Origin: Victivallales bacterium
GTDB taxonomy: Bacteria > Verrucomicrobiota > Lentisphaeria > Oligosphaerales > Oligosphaeraceae
NCBI GenBank assembly: GCA_017548425.1
Contig: JAFZAB010000130.1
Location: 1 to 34,732 of the forward strand
Direction: 5' to 3'
DNA length: 34,732 bases
Below, one piece after another: positions 1 through 7,865 of the stretch. The position numbers and the translations under genes are program-made. How positions within the stretch are numbered: the stretch's first letter is position 1; the number at the start of each line of letters is the position of its first letter. A model generated the notes under the pieces. That model had not been told where the DNA came from and searched no databases. It saw only the letters and a program-made list of their open reading frames with translations.

Positions 1-912
1 GAGAATATTTAACTTATCTTTTTCAATACCTTTTTCAATACCTTTTTCAATACCTTTTTCAATACCTTTTTCAATACCTTTTTCAATACCTTTTTCTACC
101 AAATACTGTGAATAATTGCACATGTCTTCTGCCTCCCGGGTTTTGCTTAAACCATATTTCTTATGAAGTTCATCCAGCCGCTCCAACGGGCTGGCGATGT
201 CTGTCAACAAAAGTTGCAAATAGCGGATTGTGTCGTTCACGGGCTTCGTCGGGTCACCGTTGAACCGGACGATGTAACCTTCGAGCAGTTCGTAGTCCTC
301 TTTCTTGGCATCCATGTTGCCGTCGCCGTAAACCCGCTCCCCTGCGAGGAAGAAGTGGTCGATGGACGGCGACTTGCCTTCTTCCAGTTCTGGACAGAAC
401 CACAGCGAATAGCATTTGCAGATATCTCCGTAATCACTCCCCGTGAATGTGACACCACGCTGTCTGGATATCGTACGACATAGATAATATACCATACGTG
501 ATTCAATTGGATAGCCAGGTGAATCATTTTTCTGCACTTCGATGTCGATGACCACGCCGATCGATCGGTCAGGACGATTCGGAGCAGGTAACAGCAGAAC
601 GACATCGAACACCGTCGTCCGTTCAGCTAGTTGTCTGTCCTCTACATTGTCTGTCCTGACACTTTCAGGTTGTACCTCCCCCGCATGAACAGGAATTTTG
701 CGAATCTCCATCTTTGCGTTCGGAAGGTATGCTGTCATGACCTCTTGAATGCTGATCTTTTTGTATTCATTGATGAAATTCACCACCAACCACGCTAGAA
801 CCTCCCGATTGCTGAAGATTTTCTTGATGAGAGGATCCCCGCTGGGGTCATCCTGTCCTGCAAGGAGATTTTGTCCCAAGGCACTGAATTGTCGTTGTGT
901 ATCTTCTTCCAT
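1..912 (-). CDS. Rpn-family PD-(D/E)XK nuclease / putative transposase (3' end outside window)
   Basis: The frame is open from ATG at 912 to the left edge, giving 304 residues without a stop, so the C-terminus is missing. The protein resembles Rpn (recombination-promoting nuclease) / PD-(D/E)XK-transposase proteins, which cut DNA and are linked to RecA-independent recombination and phage defence. The fold's acidic residues are visible as Asp103 (TVFDVVLLL) and Glu125/Gln127 in VIDIEVQK, the usual D...ExQ pattern. A helical region follows. The visible end is a run of Gly-Ile-Glu-Lys units encoded by a 12-bp DNA repeat, a tail common in this family. The start is supported only by a weak AGGA about 11 bases upstream. 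The gene is monocistronic as far as can be seen. The family call is fairly sure; activity is inferred. Confidence 0.85.
   Translation of the reverse strand, partial: MEEDTQRQFSALGQNLLAGQDDPSGDPLIKKIFSNREVLAWLVVNFINEYKKISIQEVMTAYLPNAKMEIRKIPVHAGEVQPESVRTDNVEDRQLAERTTVFDVVLLLPAPNRPDRSIGVVIDIEVQKNDSPGYPIESRMVYYLCRTISRQRGVTFTGSDYGDICKCYSLWFCPELEEGKSPSIDHFFLAGERVYGDGNMDAKKEDYELLEGYIVRFNGDPTKPVNDTIRYLQLLLTDIASPLERLDELHKKYGLSKTREAEDMCNYSQYLVEKGIEKGIEKGIEKGIEKGIEKGIEKDKLNIL
19..96. repeat. 12-bp tandem repeat (6 copies plus a half) inside the Rpn gene
   Basis: The unit tttttcaatacc occurs six times without change at 19-90, then as tttttc at 91-96. On the minus strand it reads GGT ATT GAA AAA, so each copy adds Gly-Ile-Glu-Lys. 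The period is a multiple of three, so copy-number change would lengthen or shorten the tail without a frameshift. Perfect identity of all units suggests recent or ongoing slippage. Confidence 0.95.
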
Positions 913-971
913 AGCCGATTTTCCTATTGTCTCACCATCCTCCCCTCCCTCTCCAATCTTGTCATCGATAC

Positions 972-999
972 AACATAGCATGGCAATGGAAGAAGTCAA
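972..999 (-). promoter_or_regulatory. Possible sigma-70-type promoter of the Rpn gene
   Basis: Read on the minus strand, TTGACT (999-994) and TATGTT (977-972) are separated by 16 bases, about 60 bases upstream of the ATG at 912. This is a consensus match only. Confidence 0.3.
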
Positions 1000-1161
1000 T
1001 AGATACCACAAAAAATATTTTATATAGTATATATAAAGATTTATAATGATTCTTGATGATTTTTTATGACTTTAACCAATCAACTAGGCATGAATCATGA
1101 AATCATGCTTTTACCGTTCTTATGACTTTGTTTCACATATGGTTGGTCTATCTACAAACAC

Positions 1162-1197
1162 AAAAAAAGCAGCCTGATGGATCACCATCAGGCTGCT
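1162..1197 (-). terminator. Intrinsic terminator of pseudopilin 1
   Basis: Perfect 13-bp inverted repeat (1168-1180 with 1185-1197) around the loop atca. On the minus strand it is followed by a run of seven T. It lies about 35 bases after the stop codon. The stem is almost the same as that behind pseudopilin 2. Confidence 0.85.
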
Positions 1198-1230
1198 GTC
1201 GAATCAAATGGACGGAGAAGACTTAATTAA

Positions 1231-2049
1231 TTAGTCATTCTGCAGGTCATACTTACCATAACGCATCGTTCCGCCATATTTAGTCCCACCGCCATTGCTA
1301 TACCTAATCCGAAGGCCATGCCAATCAAGGGCATCAACGTGACCGTCAATGAACGTAATGTTCCAAGATTTTCCATGGCAGACCCAATCAGGATAAAGGG
1401 CATCGTTAGAATTACCGGATGTAACACTAGAACCTGTACCACACCGCAAATATCCTTTCAGATAACCATTGCTGTCCAGATTGTTACCGTCACCGCAATA
1501 GCCACCACCGTCCCAATAATAGCAGCATCCAAGCATGAGGCTCTGGGCTGGCTTGCGGATAAGGGATACTTTCATGGCATTACCGTCAAGAACATGGCTG
1601 AAGCCGTATGTCGGATAAATCATAGAGTGTTCTTTCGTATCTTGAATTGACGTTCCGTTCACAAAATATCCATAATTGTCCACGCCTTGATGCGTGCCTT
1701 TTTTCATTTTATCGATTCTGTCTTTATTTTCAAAGACCGGGCAATTGAAGATTTTTTCTTCACCGCTGTTTTCATAGGCATGATGAATCCAAGGTTTTGC
1801 GAACGTACCACCTTTTACAAGGTTGTTTGCAGGGTCGTTGTCATCGCCTTTATGGAATTCAGGGAAGGCGTTTTTGTTGTTGCCGACAGCCATGAGCATA
1901 GCCATGCCAAGTTGTTTCTGGTTGGATGTGCAGGAGATCGCCTCGGCCTTTTCACGGGCTTTGGACAAAGCCGGCAGCAGCATGGCGGCCAGAATCGCGA
2001 TGATGGCGATGACCACCAGAAGTTCAATCAATGTAAAATGCTTTTTCAT
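1231..2049 (-). CDS. Pseudopilin-like secreted protein, H-X9-DG family (copy 1)
   Basis: This is a 272-residue protein with a type IV prepilin-like N-terminus: MKKH, then [12 protein letters not shown] and a hydrophobic helix, then the conserved [18 protein letters not shown] segment. The globular part ends with the H-X9-DG motif ([12 protein letters not shown]) of the family annotated as prepilin-type processing-associated. Such proteins are expected to be membrane-anchored or exported through a type II secretion-like route; individual roles are unknown. I placed the start at 2049 because GGAG lies seven bases upstream; the frame is open to an ATG at 2100. The residue before the Phe of the cleavage site is His rather than the usual Gly. 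It is the last of four tandem paralogues and has its own terminator. Confidence 0.88.
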   Translation of the reverse strand: MKKHFTLIELLVVIAIIAILAAMLLPALSKAREKAEAISCTSNQKQLGMAMLMAVGNNKNAFPEFHKGDDNDPANNLVKGGTFAKPWIHHAYENSGEEKIFNCPVFENKDRIDKMKKGTHQGVDNYGYFVNGTSIQDTKEHSMIYPTYGFSHVLDGNAMKVSLIRKPAQSLMLGCCYYWDGGGYCGDGNNLDSNGYLKGYLRCGTGSSVTSGNSNDALYPDWVCHGKSWNITFIDGHVDALDWHGLRIRYSNGGGTKYGGTMRYGKYDLQND

Positions 2050-2134
2050 CGTTTTCTCCATGGTTTTTTCTAATGGACTCATTGATAATTGTGGATTCAA
2101 TTCATATAAATTAATTTAATTGTCTTTTAATATA

Positions 2135-2170
2135 AATCAAGCAGTCTGATGGATAACCATCAGACTGCTT
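2135..2170 (-). terminator. Hairpin terminator of pseudopilin 2
   Basis: Perfect 14-bp inverted repeat (2139-2152 with 2157-2170), loop ataa, followed on the minus strand by the AT-rich sequence gatttata. Compared with the hairpin at 1168-1197, one C-G pair is replaced by T-A on both arms. That compensating change supports a selected structure. Confidence 0.8.
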
Positions 2171-2199
2171 GTCGAATCAAATGAACGAAGAAGACTTAA

Positions 2200-2982
2200 T
2201 CAGTCATTCGTCAGGTCATATTTGCCATAGCGCAGGGAGCCGCCATATTTAGTCGAACCATCCGCGTTATATCTGACTTGAAGACCATGCCATTCAACTG
2301 CATCGACATGACCGTCGATATAGGCGATGTTGCGGTTCTGTCCGTGCAAGTTCACATTGGAATAATCGCCGGCGGAATATGAACCAACGCCAACGCGGCC
2401 GTATGATTTAATGTAGCCGCTGCCATCAATGGCATCATTGCAATAACCCCCGCTGTTCCAATAGTAGGAGCAACCGAACATGACGCCTTGAGATGGTTTG
2501 CGGATGTTCGTGGTTTTTAATTTACGAACATGAAGCTCATAATTGAAGCCATAGGTTGGATAGACAGTAGGGTGTTCTTTATTGTCCAAAATGGTCGTTC
2601 CGTTGACAAAATATCCAGTATTATGGATACCTTTATGGCTTCCGCTCACCATGTTGGATTCATAGCTGGCATTTTCAAAAGTCGTGCAACGGAAGATTTT
2701 TTCTTCACCGCTGTTTTCATAAACGGCATGCATCCAGATCTTCGCATACGTATTTCCGGAAGTATTGAGATTATTCGATGAATCATGCCACTCAGGGTAG
2801 GCATTCTTGTAGTTGGTTACATACATGAGCATGGCCATGTTCAACTGTTTCAAGTTGGACGTGCAGGAGATGGCTTCGGCCTTTTCACGGGCTTTGCCGA
2901 GAGCCGGCAACAACATGGCGGCCAAAATCGCGATGATGGCGATGACCACCAGAAGTTCAATCAATGTAAAGAGTTTTTTCAT
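2200..2982 (-). CDS. Pseudopilin-like secreted protein, H-X9-DG family (copy 2)
   Basis: The product is 260 residues with an [16 protein letters not shown] leader, a conserved [18 protein letters not shown] stretch, and H-X9-DG near the C-terminus ([12 protein letters not shown], then HVDAVEWHG). The last residues, [10 protein letters not shown], closely match copies 1 and 3. The start at 2982 is chosen for GGAG upstream; an ATG at 2994 is in frame. Like its neighbours it has Leu, not Gly, before the putative cleavage-site Phe. It is probably transcribed alone, because hairpin terminators lie on both sides. It is expected to be exported or inner-membrane anchored; the ligand or partner is unknown. 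Confidence 0.88.
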   Translation of the reverse strand: MKKLFTLIELLVVIAIIAILAAMLLPALGKAREKAEAISCTSNLKQLNMAMLMYVTNYKNAYPEWHDSSNNLNTSGNTYAKIWMHAVYENSGEEKIFRCTTFENASYESNMVSGSHKGIHNTGYFVNGTTILDNKEHPTVYPTYGFNYELHVRKLKTTNIRKPSQGVMFGCSYYWNSGGYCNDAIDGSGYIKSYGRVGVGSYSAGDYSNVNLHGQNRNIAYIDGHVDAVEWHGLQVRYNADGSTKYGGSLRYGKYDLTND

Positions 2983-3070
2983 CTTCATCTCCATGGATTT
3001 TTCTAATGAACTGTATAAATATTCTAGATTCGGCTTTTATTGAATAATTTAATGCCTTACAATAATAAAT

Positions 3071-3104
3071 CCAGCAACCTGATATCTTACCATCAGGCTG
3101 CTGG
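3071..3104 (-). terminator. Hairpin terminator of pseudopilin 3
   Basis: Thirteen-bp stem (3071-3083 with 3092-3104) around the 8-base loop atcttacc. One position is a G-U pair in the minus-strand RNA. It is followed by an AT-rich tract and uses the same core CCTGAT/ATCAGG as the other two hairpins. Confidence 0.75.
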
Positions 3105-3134
3105 AGAATCGCGTATTAAACAAAGAAGACTTAA

Positions 3135-3914
3135 TCAGTCATTCTGCAGGTCATAGGTGCCATAGCGCATGGGGCCACCATATTTAGTAGCACCATCTCT
3201 GTCATATCTGACTTGGAAGCCATGCCATTCAATCGAATCGACGTGACCGTCGATGTAGGCGATGTTTCGGTTCTGGCCATGCAAGGTCATGCCGGAATAA
3301 TCACCGTCTTTGTAGCTACCAACACCCGCTCTTCCAATACTTCTGACAAAGCCTTGCGGGTCAAGACCATTACTGCTTGATGAAACCACACATTCGCCAC
3401 CGCAGTTCCAGTAGTAGCTGTCCGCAAAGAAGACGCTCTGGGACGGCTTGCGGATGTTGGATGTTTTAAAACCTTTGAGGCGGTGAAGTGTATGATTTTG
3501 ACCATAGGTCGGATAAATCATACTATGTTCTTTGCTATCCTGCACCGTTGTGCCGTTGACGAAATAACCCGTATCTTGCACGCCTTTGCTTGCATCAGCT
3601 ACGGTTTTCTCAAATGACGGGCATGAGAAAACCTTTTCTTCACCAGTGTTTTCATAAACGGCATGCATCCAGATTTTTCCATATTGTCCACCGGTGGCGG
3701 AAAGCGTATTTGCAGAAGCAAAATAATTGAAGGTGTTCTTGTTGGCGGTCAGATACATGGTCATGGCCATGGCAATCTGCTTCAGATTGGATGTGCAGGA
3801 AATGGCTTCGGCCTTTTCACGGGCTTTGCCGAGGGCCGGCAACAACATGGCAGCCAGAATGGCGATGATGGCGATAACCACCAGAAGTTCAATCAATGTA
3901 AATAATCTTTTCAT
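3135..3914 (-). CDS. Pseudopilin-like secreted protein, H-X9-DG family (copy 3)
   Basis: A 259-residue protein starting [11 protein letters not shown], with the shared hydrophobic leader, [18 protein letters not shown], and [12 protein letters not shown] (H-X9-DG), then HVDSIEWHG and a C-terminus [10 protein letters not shown]. An AGGAG lies about nine bases upstream of the ATG. Only 26 bases separate it from copy 4 upstream, with no hairpin between, so copies 4 and 3 are probably co-transcribed. The middle part differs most from the siblings, while the first roughly 40 residues and the C-terminal DG region are nearly the same. The pattern fits duplication followed by divergence of an exposed part, but that is inference. 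Confidence 0.88.
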   Translation of the reverse strand: MKRLFTLIELLVVIAIIAILAAMLLPALGKAREKAEAISCTSNLKQIAMAMTMYLTANKNTFNYFASANTLSATGGQYGKIWMHAVYENTGEEKVFSCPSFEKTVADASKGVQDTGYFVNGTTVQDSKEHSMIYPTYGQNHTLHRLKGFKTSNIRKPSQSVFFADSYYWNCGGECVVSSSSNGLDPQGFVRSIGRAGVGSYKDGDYSGMTLHGQNRNIAYIDGHVDSIEWHGFQVRYDRDGATKYGGPMRYGTYDLQND

Positions 3915-3940
3915 TGTTCTATTCTCCTATAAGGACAGAA

Positions 3941-4729
3941 TTAATCTTCCGTCAAGTCCTTGTAACCATAGCGCATGGAACCGCCAAATTTCGTTATGAC
4001 GTTGCTATCACCTTCTTTTTTATAACCATATCTCACACGGCAGGCGTGCCAATCAAGCGAATCAACGTGACCGTCGATGTAGGCGATGTTTCGATTCTGT
4101 CCATGCAGTGACACATTCGAATACTCACCAGCCGCATAGCTGCCGACACCAGCCCGGCAGATTTTCCTGGTAAAACCGTAAGCATCAAGAGCGCTGTCAA
4201 CATAGCATTCGCCACCGAGATCATAGGCGTCGCCATCGGCGAAATAAACGCCTTGGGACGGCTTGCGGATGTTGCTCGTTTTAAAACCTTTGGTACGATG
4301 AAGTGTCCAATTCAAGCCATAAGACGGATTGATGAGGCTATGTTCTTTGTTATCATTAATTGTCGTACCATTAACAAAATAACCATAAAATACGCCAGAA
4401 GAAGTACTAGCGGCTGATTTTTCGTACGACGGGCATACGAAGAGCTTTTCTTCGCCGGCGTTTTCATAGACGGCGTGGAACCAGACTTTTGTATAGCCAA
4501 TTGTAGAAGAACTGGTAAGATTATTAGCTGAAGCCACATAATTGAAGGTATTCTTGTTGGACGTCAGATACATGGTCATGGCCATGGCGATCTGTTTCAG
4601 ATTGGATGTGCAGGAGATGGCTTCAGCCTTTTCACGGGCTTTGCCGAGGGCCGGCAGCAACATGGCGGCGAGAATTGCGATGATGGCGATGACCACCAGC
4701 AATTCAATCAGCGTAAACAGTTTTTTCAT
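3941..4729 (-). CDS. Pseudopilin-like secreted protein, H-X9-DG family (copy 4)
   Basis: A 262-residue member of the same tandem family, first in the minus-strand series. The leader [11 protein letters not shown] is preceded by a strong AGGAGG ribosome-binding site. The H-X9-DG motif is [12 protein letters not shown], followed by HVDSLDWHA. Its C-terminus has an insert ([15 protein letters not shown]) and ends [10 protein letters not shown], so it is the most divergent of the four. It probably shares a transcript with copy 3. No type II secretion or type IV pilus machinery gene is present in the window. Confidence 0.88.
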   Translation of the reverse strand: MKKLFTLIELLVVIAIIAILAAMLLPALGKAREKAEAISCTSNLKQIAMAMTMYLTSNKNTFNYVASANNLTSSSTIGYTKVWFHAVYENAGEEKLFVCPSYEKSAASTSSGVFYGYFVNGTTINDNKEHSLINPSYGLNWTLHRTKGFKTSNIRKPSQGVYFADGDAYDLGGECYVDSALDAYGFTRKICRAGVGSYAAGEYSNVSLHGQNRNIAYIDGHVDSLDWHACRVRYGYKKEGDSNVITKFGGSMRYGYKDLTED

Positions 4730-4929
4730 TTTGTCCTTTCCTCCTAAAGAAGGGATTTGTTGTGGTTTATTGATGAAATTAACTAAAACTTAATGTCGCA
4801 ACTTCTAATTTAATCCTCCTTTAAGATTATGCAATGAGAAAAATGTAAAAAAATCTTAAATAATTTGATTTTTCTGCCGTTTCATGTCTATTGTCTTGAT
4901 TGGCCCTGCGGAAAGGGCGTGAAAATGAC

Positions 4930-4953
4930 GTTATTTTATATGTTATTTTATAT
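4930..4953 (+). repeat. Perfect 12-bp tandem duplication before a ribosome-binding site
   Basis: The word gttattttatat occurs twice in a row, ending one base before the aagg ribosome-binding site of the nucleoside hydrolase gene. It may supply or duplicate an AT-rich -10 or translation-enhancing segment. No function is shown. Confidence 0.8.
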
Positions 4954-4965
4954 AAGGTAAAGAAA

Positions 4966-5931
4966 ATGCACAAAAATTTGCTTTCGACACTATTGTTGAG
5001 CTCCTGCCTCGCGGTCGGACAGGCCGTCCAGCCGAAGGATGTGATTCTGGACACGGATATCGTCGGCGACATCGATGACACATGGGCCCTCGGCATGCTC
5101 GTCAATTCGCCCGAACTGAATCTGAAACTAGTCAGCACGGCGACGGGCAATCCGCTGTTGCGGGCGAAATGCGTCGCGAAGATGCTGACACGCCTTGGCA
5201 GGACGGACGTGCCGATCGCCATCGGTCTGTACAGCACCGTGAACGCCGTGCAGAAACGGCAATTGGGCTGGGCGGCGGACTATGATCTGACGATGTATCC
5301 GGGCCCCGTGTATTTCGACGGCGTCGATGCGATCATCTCCGCGTTGGAGGAATCGGACGAACCGACGCTGATCACGATCGGACCGTTGGCGAACATCCAG
5401 CAGGTCTGCTTGCGGCGGCCGGATCTCTGTGCGAAGACGCATCTTGTGTCGATGGCGGGTTCCGTTTACAAGGGGTATGCACATGATCAGGTGAACGGCC
5501 CCGTGGCGGAATGGAACGTCAAATGCCAAGTTCCGGAAGCACAGACGGTGTTTTCGGCAAATTGGAAATCCGTCACGATCACGCCATTGGACACATGCGG
5601 CTTCGTCCGTCTGAAAGGCGAACGCTACCAGCGGATGAAGGAGTCGCAATCGCCTGTCGCGAAGATGATTGTGGAGAATTATCGCCATTGGCTCGGCAAG
5701 CCCGGTCAGACGGACGAGACGGAAAGTTCCGTGCTATTTGATACGGTGGCCGTCTATCTGGCCTATACTCACGACAATCTGAAGATGGAGACCGTCAACA
5801 TTGAAATCGACGACGGCGGCGTCATGCGGTTGAACACGCCGAAAGGCAAGCCGATTAAGGCGGCCGTGGATTGGGTGGATCTGGACGCGTATGAAGAATA
5901 TCTGGTAAAACGGCTGACCACCGTCCGATAG
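4966..5931 (+). CDS. Exported nucleoside hydrolase (IUNH family)
   Basis: The 321-residue protein carries the calcium-binding signature of inosine-uridine nucleoside hydrolases, DTDIVGDIDD at residues 29-38. This family hydrolyses the N-glycosidic bond of nucleosides to ribose and base. A signal peptide is visible (MHKNLLSTLLLSSC); LSSC could be a lipobox, so it may be a lipoprotein, which fits scavenging in the periplasm or at the surface. The start at 4966 has aagg eight bases upstream; an upstream in-frame ATG at 4900 would destroy the signal peptide. Length suits the family. A short perfect stem (5921-5926 with 5931-5936, loop gata) overlaps the stop codon but has no T-run. The substrate cannot be told from the sequence. 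Confidence 0.85.
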   Translation: MHKNLLSTLLLSSCLAVGQAVQPKDVILDTDIVGDIDDTWALGMLVNSPELNLKLVSTATGNPLLRAKCVAKMLTRLGRTDVPIAIGLYSTVNAVQKRQLGWAADYDLTMYPGPVYFDGVDAIISALEESDEPTLITIGPLANIQQVCLRRPDLCAKTHLVSMAGSVYKGYAHDQVNGPVAEWNVKCQVPEAQTVFSANWKSVTITPLDTCGFVRLKGERYQRMKESQSPVAKMIVENYRHWLGKPGQTDETESSVLFDTVAVYLAYTHDNLKMETVNIEIDDGGVMRLNTPKGKPIKAAVDWVDLDAYEEYLVKRLTTVR

Positions 5932-5943
5932 GACGGAGCTAGA

Positions 5944-6093
5944 AGCCAAAAGCTAAAAGCTTAAAGCATAAGACATTAGGCTTTTAAGGTATGTTTTGTT
6001 ATTCACGTTTTTTATGTTTGTTATTAAGTTTTGAGCTTTGAGCTTCCAGTGACTCTGCATTTGCTTTAAGCTTTAAGCTTTAAGCTTTTGGCT
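5944..6093. repeat. Intergenic element bounded by 24-bp inverted repeats built of 7-bp words
   Basis: The left arm (5944-5967) and right arm (6070-6093) are inverted copies matching at 23 of 24 positions. Both are made of agcttaa-like 7-bp words, and the right side continues as further copies back to 6063. The arms enclose about 100 bases that hold more related words (gagctttgagctt). The element fills almost the whole spacer between the nucleoside hydrolase and MBL genes. Confidence 0.75.
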
Positions 6094-6099
6094 AAAATT

Positions 6100-6873
6100 A
6101 TGAAAATCTATCTTTTAGGAACATGTTCTGGAACGGAGCCGATGCATGGGCGGAATCACGTCTCATGGGCGTTGGACGTCAATGGCCATCTGTATTGGTT
6201 TGACGCGGGCGAGTCGTGCAGCCACACGGCCTATCTGCTCGGGCTGAATCTGATGGCTATCCGTTCGATTTTCATTTCGCACCCCCACATCGACCACGTG
6301 GCAGGTCTTGCCAAATTGCTGTGGAGTTTGCGCAAACTGGATTCGCGGAACATCGGCAGCATGGAAGGCAAGACGGTGGAGGTATTACTGCCGAATTCAC
6401 GACTTTAGCCAGCCCTATTGGAACTTATGAAGGAGATGGAAAACGGCTTCAAAAACAATTTCACGATAAATGACAGAGTGATTGAACCAGGCATCATTTT
6501 CGACGATGGCGCCGTCCGCGTGGAGGCGTTGCGAAACGGCCATATTTCATCGCGGGAATCGTTCTCCTTCCGCATTCAGGCGGAAGGTAGAACGATCGTG
6601 TTTTCAGGTGATGTGAAATCCATCACGGAATTGACGGAATGGCTGGATGATGGCTGCGATTTGTTCTTGATGGAGACGGGCCACCATAAAGTCGCAGATG
6701 TGTGTGGTTTCGTGAAGGAACGTCCACAGGTGAAACGGCTTGTTTTCATCCATCATGGCCGCGAAATCCTTGAGCATTATGAAGATGCCATCGAAACCGC
6801 GCATTCGATATTGGGAACGGACGGTCGTGTGCAAATTGGCTATGATCGACAGATCATAGAGCTTAAAGCTTAA
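6100..6873 (+). pseudogene. MBL-fold hydrolase (RNase Z-like) with one in-frame TAG
   Basis: From ATG 6100 the frame runs 257 codons to TAA 6871-6873 and is broken only by TAG at 6406-6408 (codon 103). Both halves belong to one metallo-beta-lactamase-fold protein. The first half has MKIYLLGTCSG and the zinc motif HPHIDH (residues 61-66). The second has SGDV (Asp171), GHHK (195-197) and FIHHG (His218/219). The frame is the same on both sides, so a nonsense change is the simplest reading. Two compensating frameshifts, a base-call error or suppression remain possible. An intact form would be a small cytosolic phosphodiesterase-like enzyme of unknown substrate. A TTG at 6088 is an alternative start, and no ribosome-binding site is clear. 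The gene is bordered on both sides by 7-bp arrays. Confidence 0.75.
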
Positions 6874-6942
6874 AGCTCAAAGCTTAAAGCTTGGTCGAAC
6901 AACTTGCATTTGCTTTCAGCTTTAGGCTTTCAGCTTTCAGCT
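6860..6942. repeat. Convergent 7-bp arrays at a convergent gene junction
   Basis: Left array (6860-6890): agcttaa-type units, four and a half copies. Right array (6911-6942): the reverse complement reads as agctgaa-type units. About 20 bases separate them. The TAA of the MBL gene (6871-6873) lies in the left array. The TGA of the convergent peptidase gene (6930-6932, minus) lies in the right array. The pair could fold into one long imperfect hairpin serving both transcripts. Confidence 0.8.
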
Positions 6943-7859
6943 CCGCGAAGCGGGAACCGCTTGCGGATGATTTGCCACCGCAGGGAGCTCTGTTCCAAAA
7001 TCCATGTCTTCAATGTATGTGGAGGCGTGGAGGCGAATCGATGGAGCTCCTCATCCGTGCAACGGAACATGACGGGAAACGCGTTCTCTGCGCCAAATAG
7101 TTCGGCGATATGACGTTGCGCAATTCCCAAACGTCTGCAATGGAACGCATGGCGAATCAGCAGCCATGCGAAAACAAGCCCGACCAATGACCAGAACGGC
7201 CAGATGGGCATGGTGTGAATCCATTGCGTCCGAAGGATTTGCGCAAACAGCAAGATGAATGTGACGCCAAGGAACATGAAGGAGTCGGTCTGTTTGCGGA
7301 AAATGCCGCCGATGAGTTTTCGGAAGGAACTACTGGACGTCTGATAGGCGAAGGTCTCTTCAAACTCTTCGGAGAGAAGCGCAATTCGCGCGACATGGCA
7401 GAGTTCATGGGCGAGCAGTTCGTCGCGATTGTAAATCAGCCATTTCTCCTGCGTTTTGAACGTGCGGCGGATGATGAACATCGTGAAGAAATCCGGATAC
7501 GAGCAAAATGCGCAGCCTCCGAAAAGAAGCGAAAACGATGGATCGATGAAAAAGCCTGGAACCCAGTCGATTTGAAAGCGATAGAGCCGTTTTGTGTGTT
7601 CGGCGATTTTGGCGAACAGCGTGTTCGGGATGCGGTCGTCTGGCGTGACAATGATGCCTTCCGCATCGTATTTTCCGTCTTTTCGGAGGGCGTCTTCCAA
7701 CTTTTGGCGATTGGTCTGGAAGAGGCGGATGCGTTTGGCGAAATCCTCTGCCGATTCATCCGCCACCAGCAGGAAGCCGTTGGCATCATAAGCCGCTAGT
7801 GTATCGATATTTCCGCTAGCGGCTTGCAGTAAGTTTTCCTCTGAAAAGGGATTGTCCAT
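6930..7859 (-). CDS. Membrane protein with HExxH zinc-peptidase motif
   Basis: I do not recognise a named family. The 309-residue protein has HELCH at 151-155 followed by EEFEETFAY (164-172), the arrangement of gluzincin metallopeptidases, where the two His and a downstream Glu bind zinc. Two hydrophobic segments (about 194-210 and 217-236) make it a membrane protein; the N-terminal 110 residues are soluble. Its ATG is six bases after the stop of lemA, so the two are almost certainly co-transcribed. LemA proteins are often paired with the M48 peptidase HtpX, and this gene occupies that position with a different sequence. The last residues (PLRGAES) are encoded inside the 7-bp array region. 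Peptidase activity is inferred from the motif only. Confidence 0.7.
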   Translation of the reverse strand: MDNPFSEENLLQAASGNIDTLAAYDANGFLLVADESAEDFAKRIRLFQTNRQKLEDALRKDGKYDAEGIIVTPDDRIPNTLFAKIAEHTKRLYRFQIDWVPGFFIDPSFSLLFGGCAFCSYPDFFTMFIIRRTFKTQEKWLIYNRDELLAHELCHVARIALLSEEFEETFAYQTSSSSFRKLIGGIFRKQTDSFMFLGVTFILLFAQILRTQWIHTMPIWPFWSLVGLVFAWLLIRHAFHCRRLGIAQRHIAELFGAENAFPVMFRCTDEELHRFASTPPHTLKTWILEQSSLRWQIIRKRFPLRGAES

Positions 7860-7865
7860 GAATGA

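Larger units (their letters stand above)
913..1230. other. Intergenic spacer, AT-rich
   Basis: This spacer lies between the start of the Rpn gene and the stop of the first pseudopilin. It holds a possible promoter for the Rpn gene (972-999) and the terminator of the pseudopilin (1162-1197). The remainder, about 1000-1160, is AT-rich with no ORF or RNA gene that I can support. Confidence 0.6.

Noticed and set aside
19..96. CRISPR-like repetition (also considered at 32254-32370 and 26419-26502)
   Set aside because: The repeats are directly adjacent or 8-bp phased with no unique 30-40-bp spacers, and no cas gene is present.
163..1027. Short plus-strand open frames at the left edge
   Set aside because: The minus-strand Rpn-type gene covers this region with conserved nuclease motifs and runs off the window.
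5921..5936. Hairpin ccgtcc-gata-ggacgg as a terminator of the nucleoside hydrolase gene
   Set aside because: The stem overlaps the stop codon and no T-run follows.
6406..6408. TAG as a pyrrolysine codon
   Set aside because: No pyl gene or suppressor tRNA is visible and the MBL family has no known need for it. A nonsense change or base error is simpler, though it cannot be excluded from this window.
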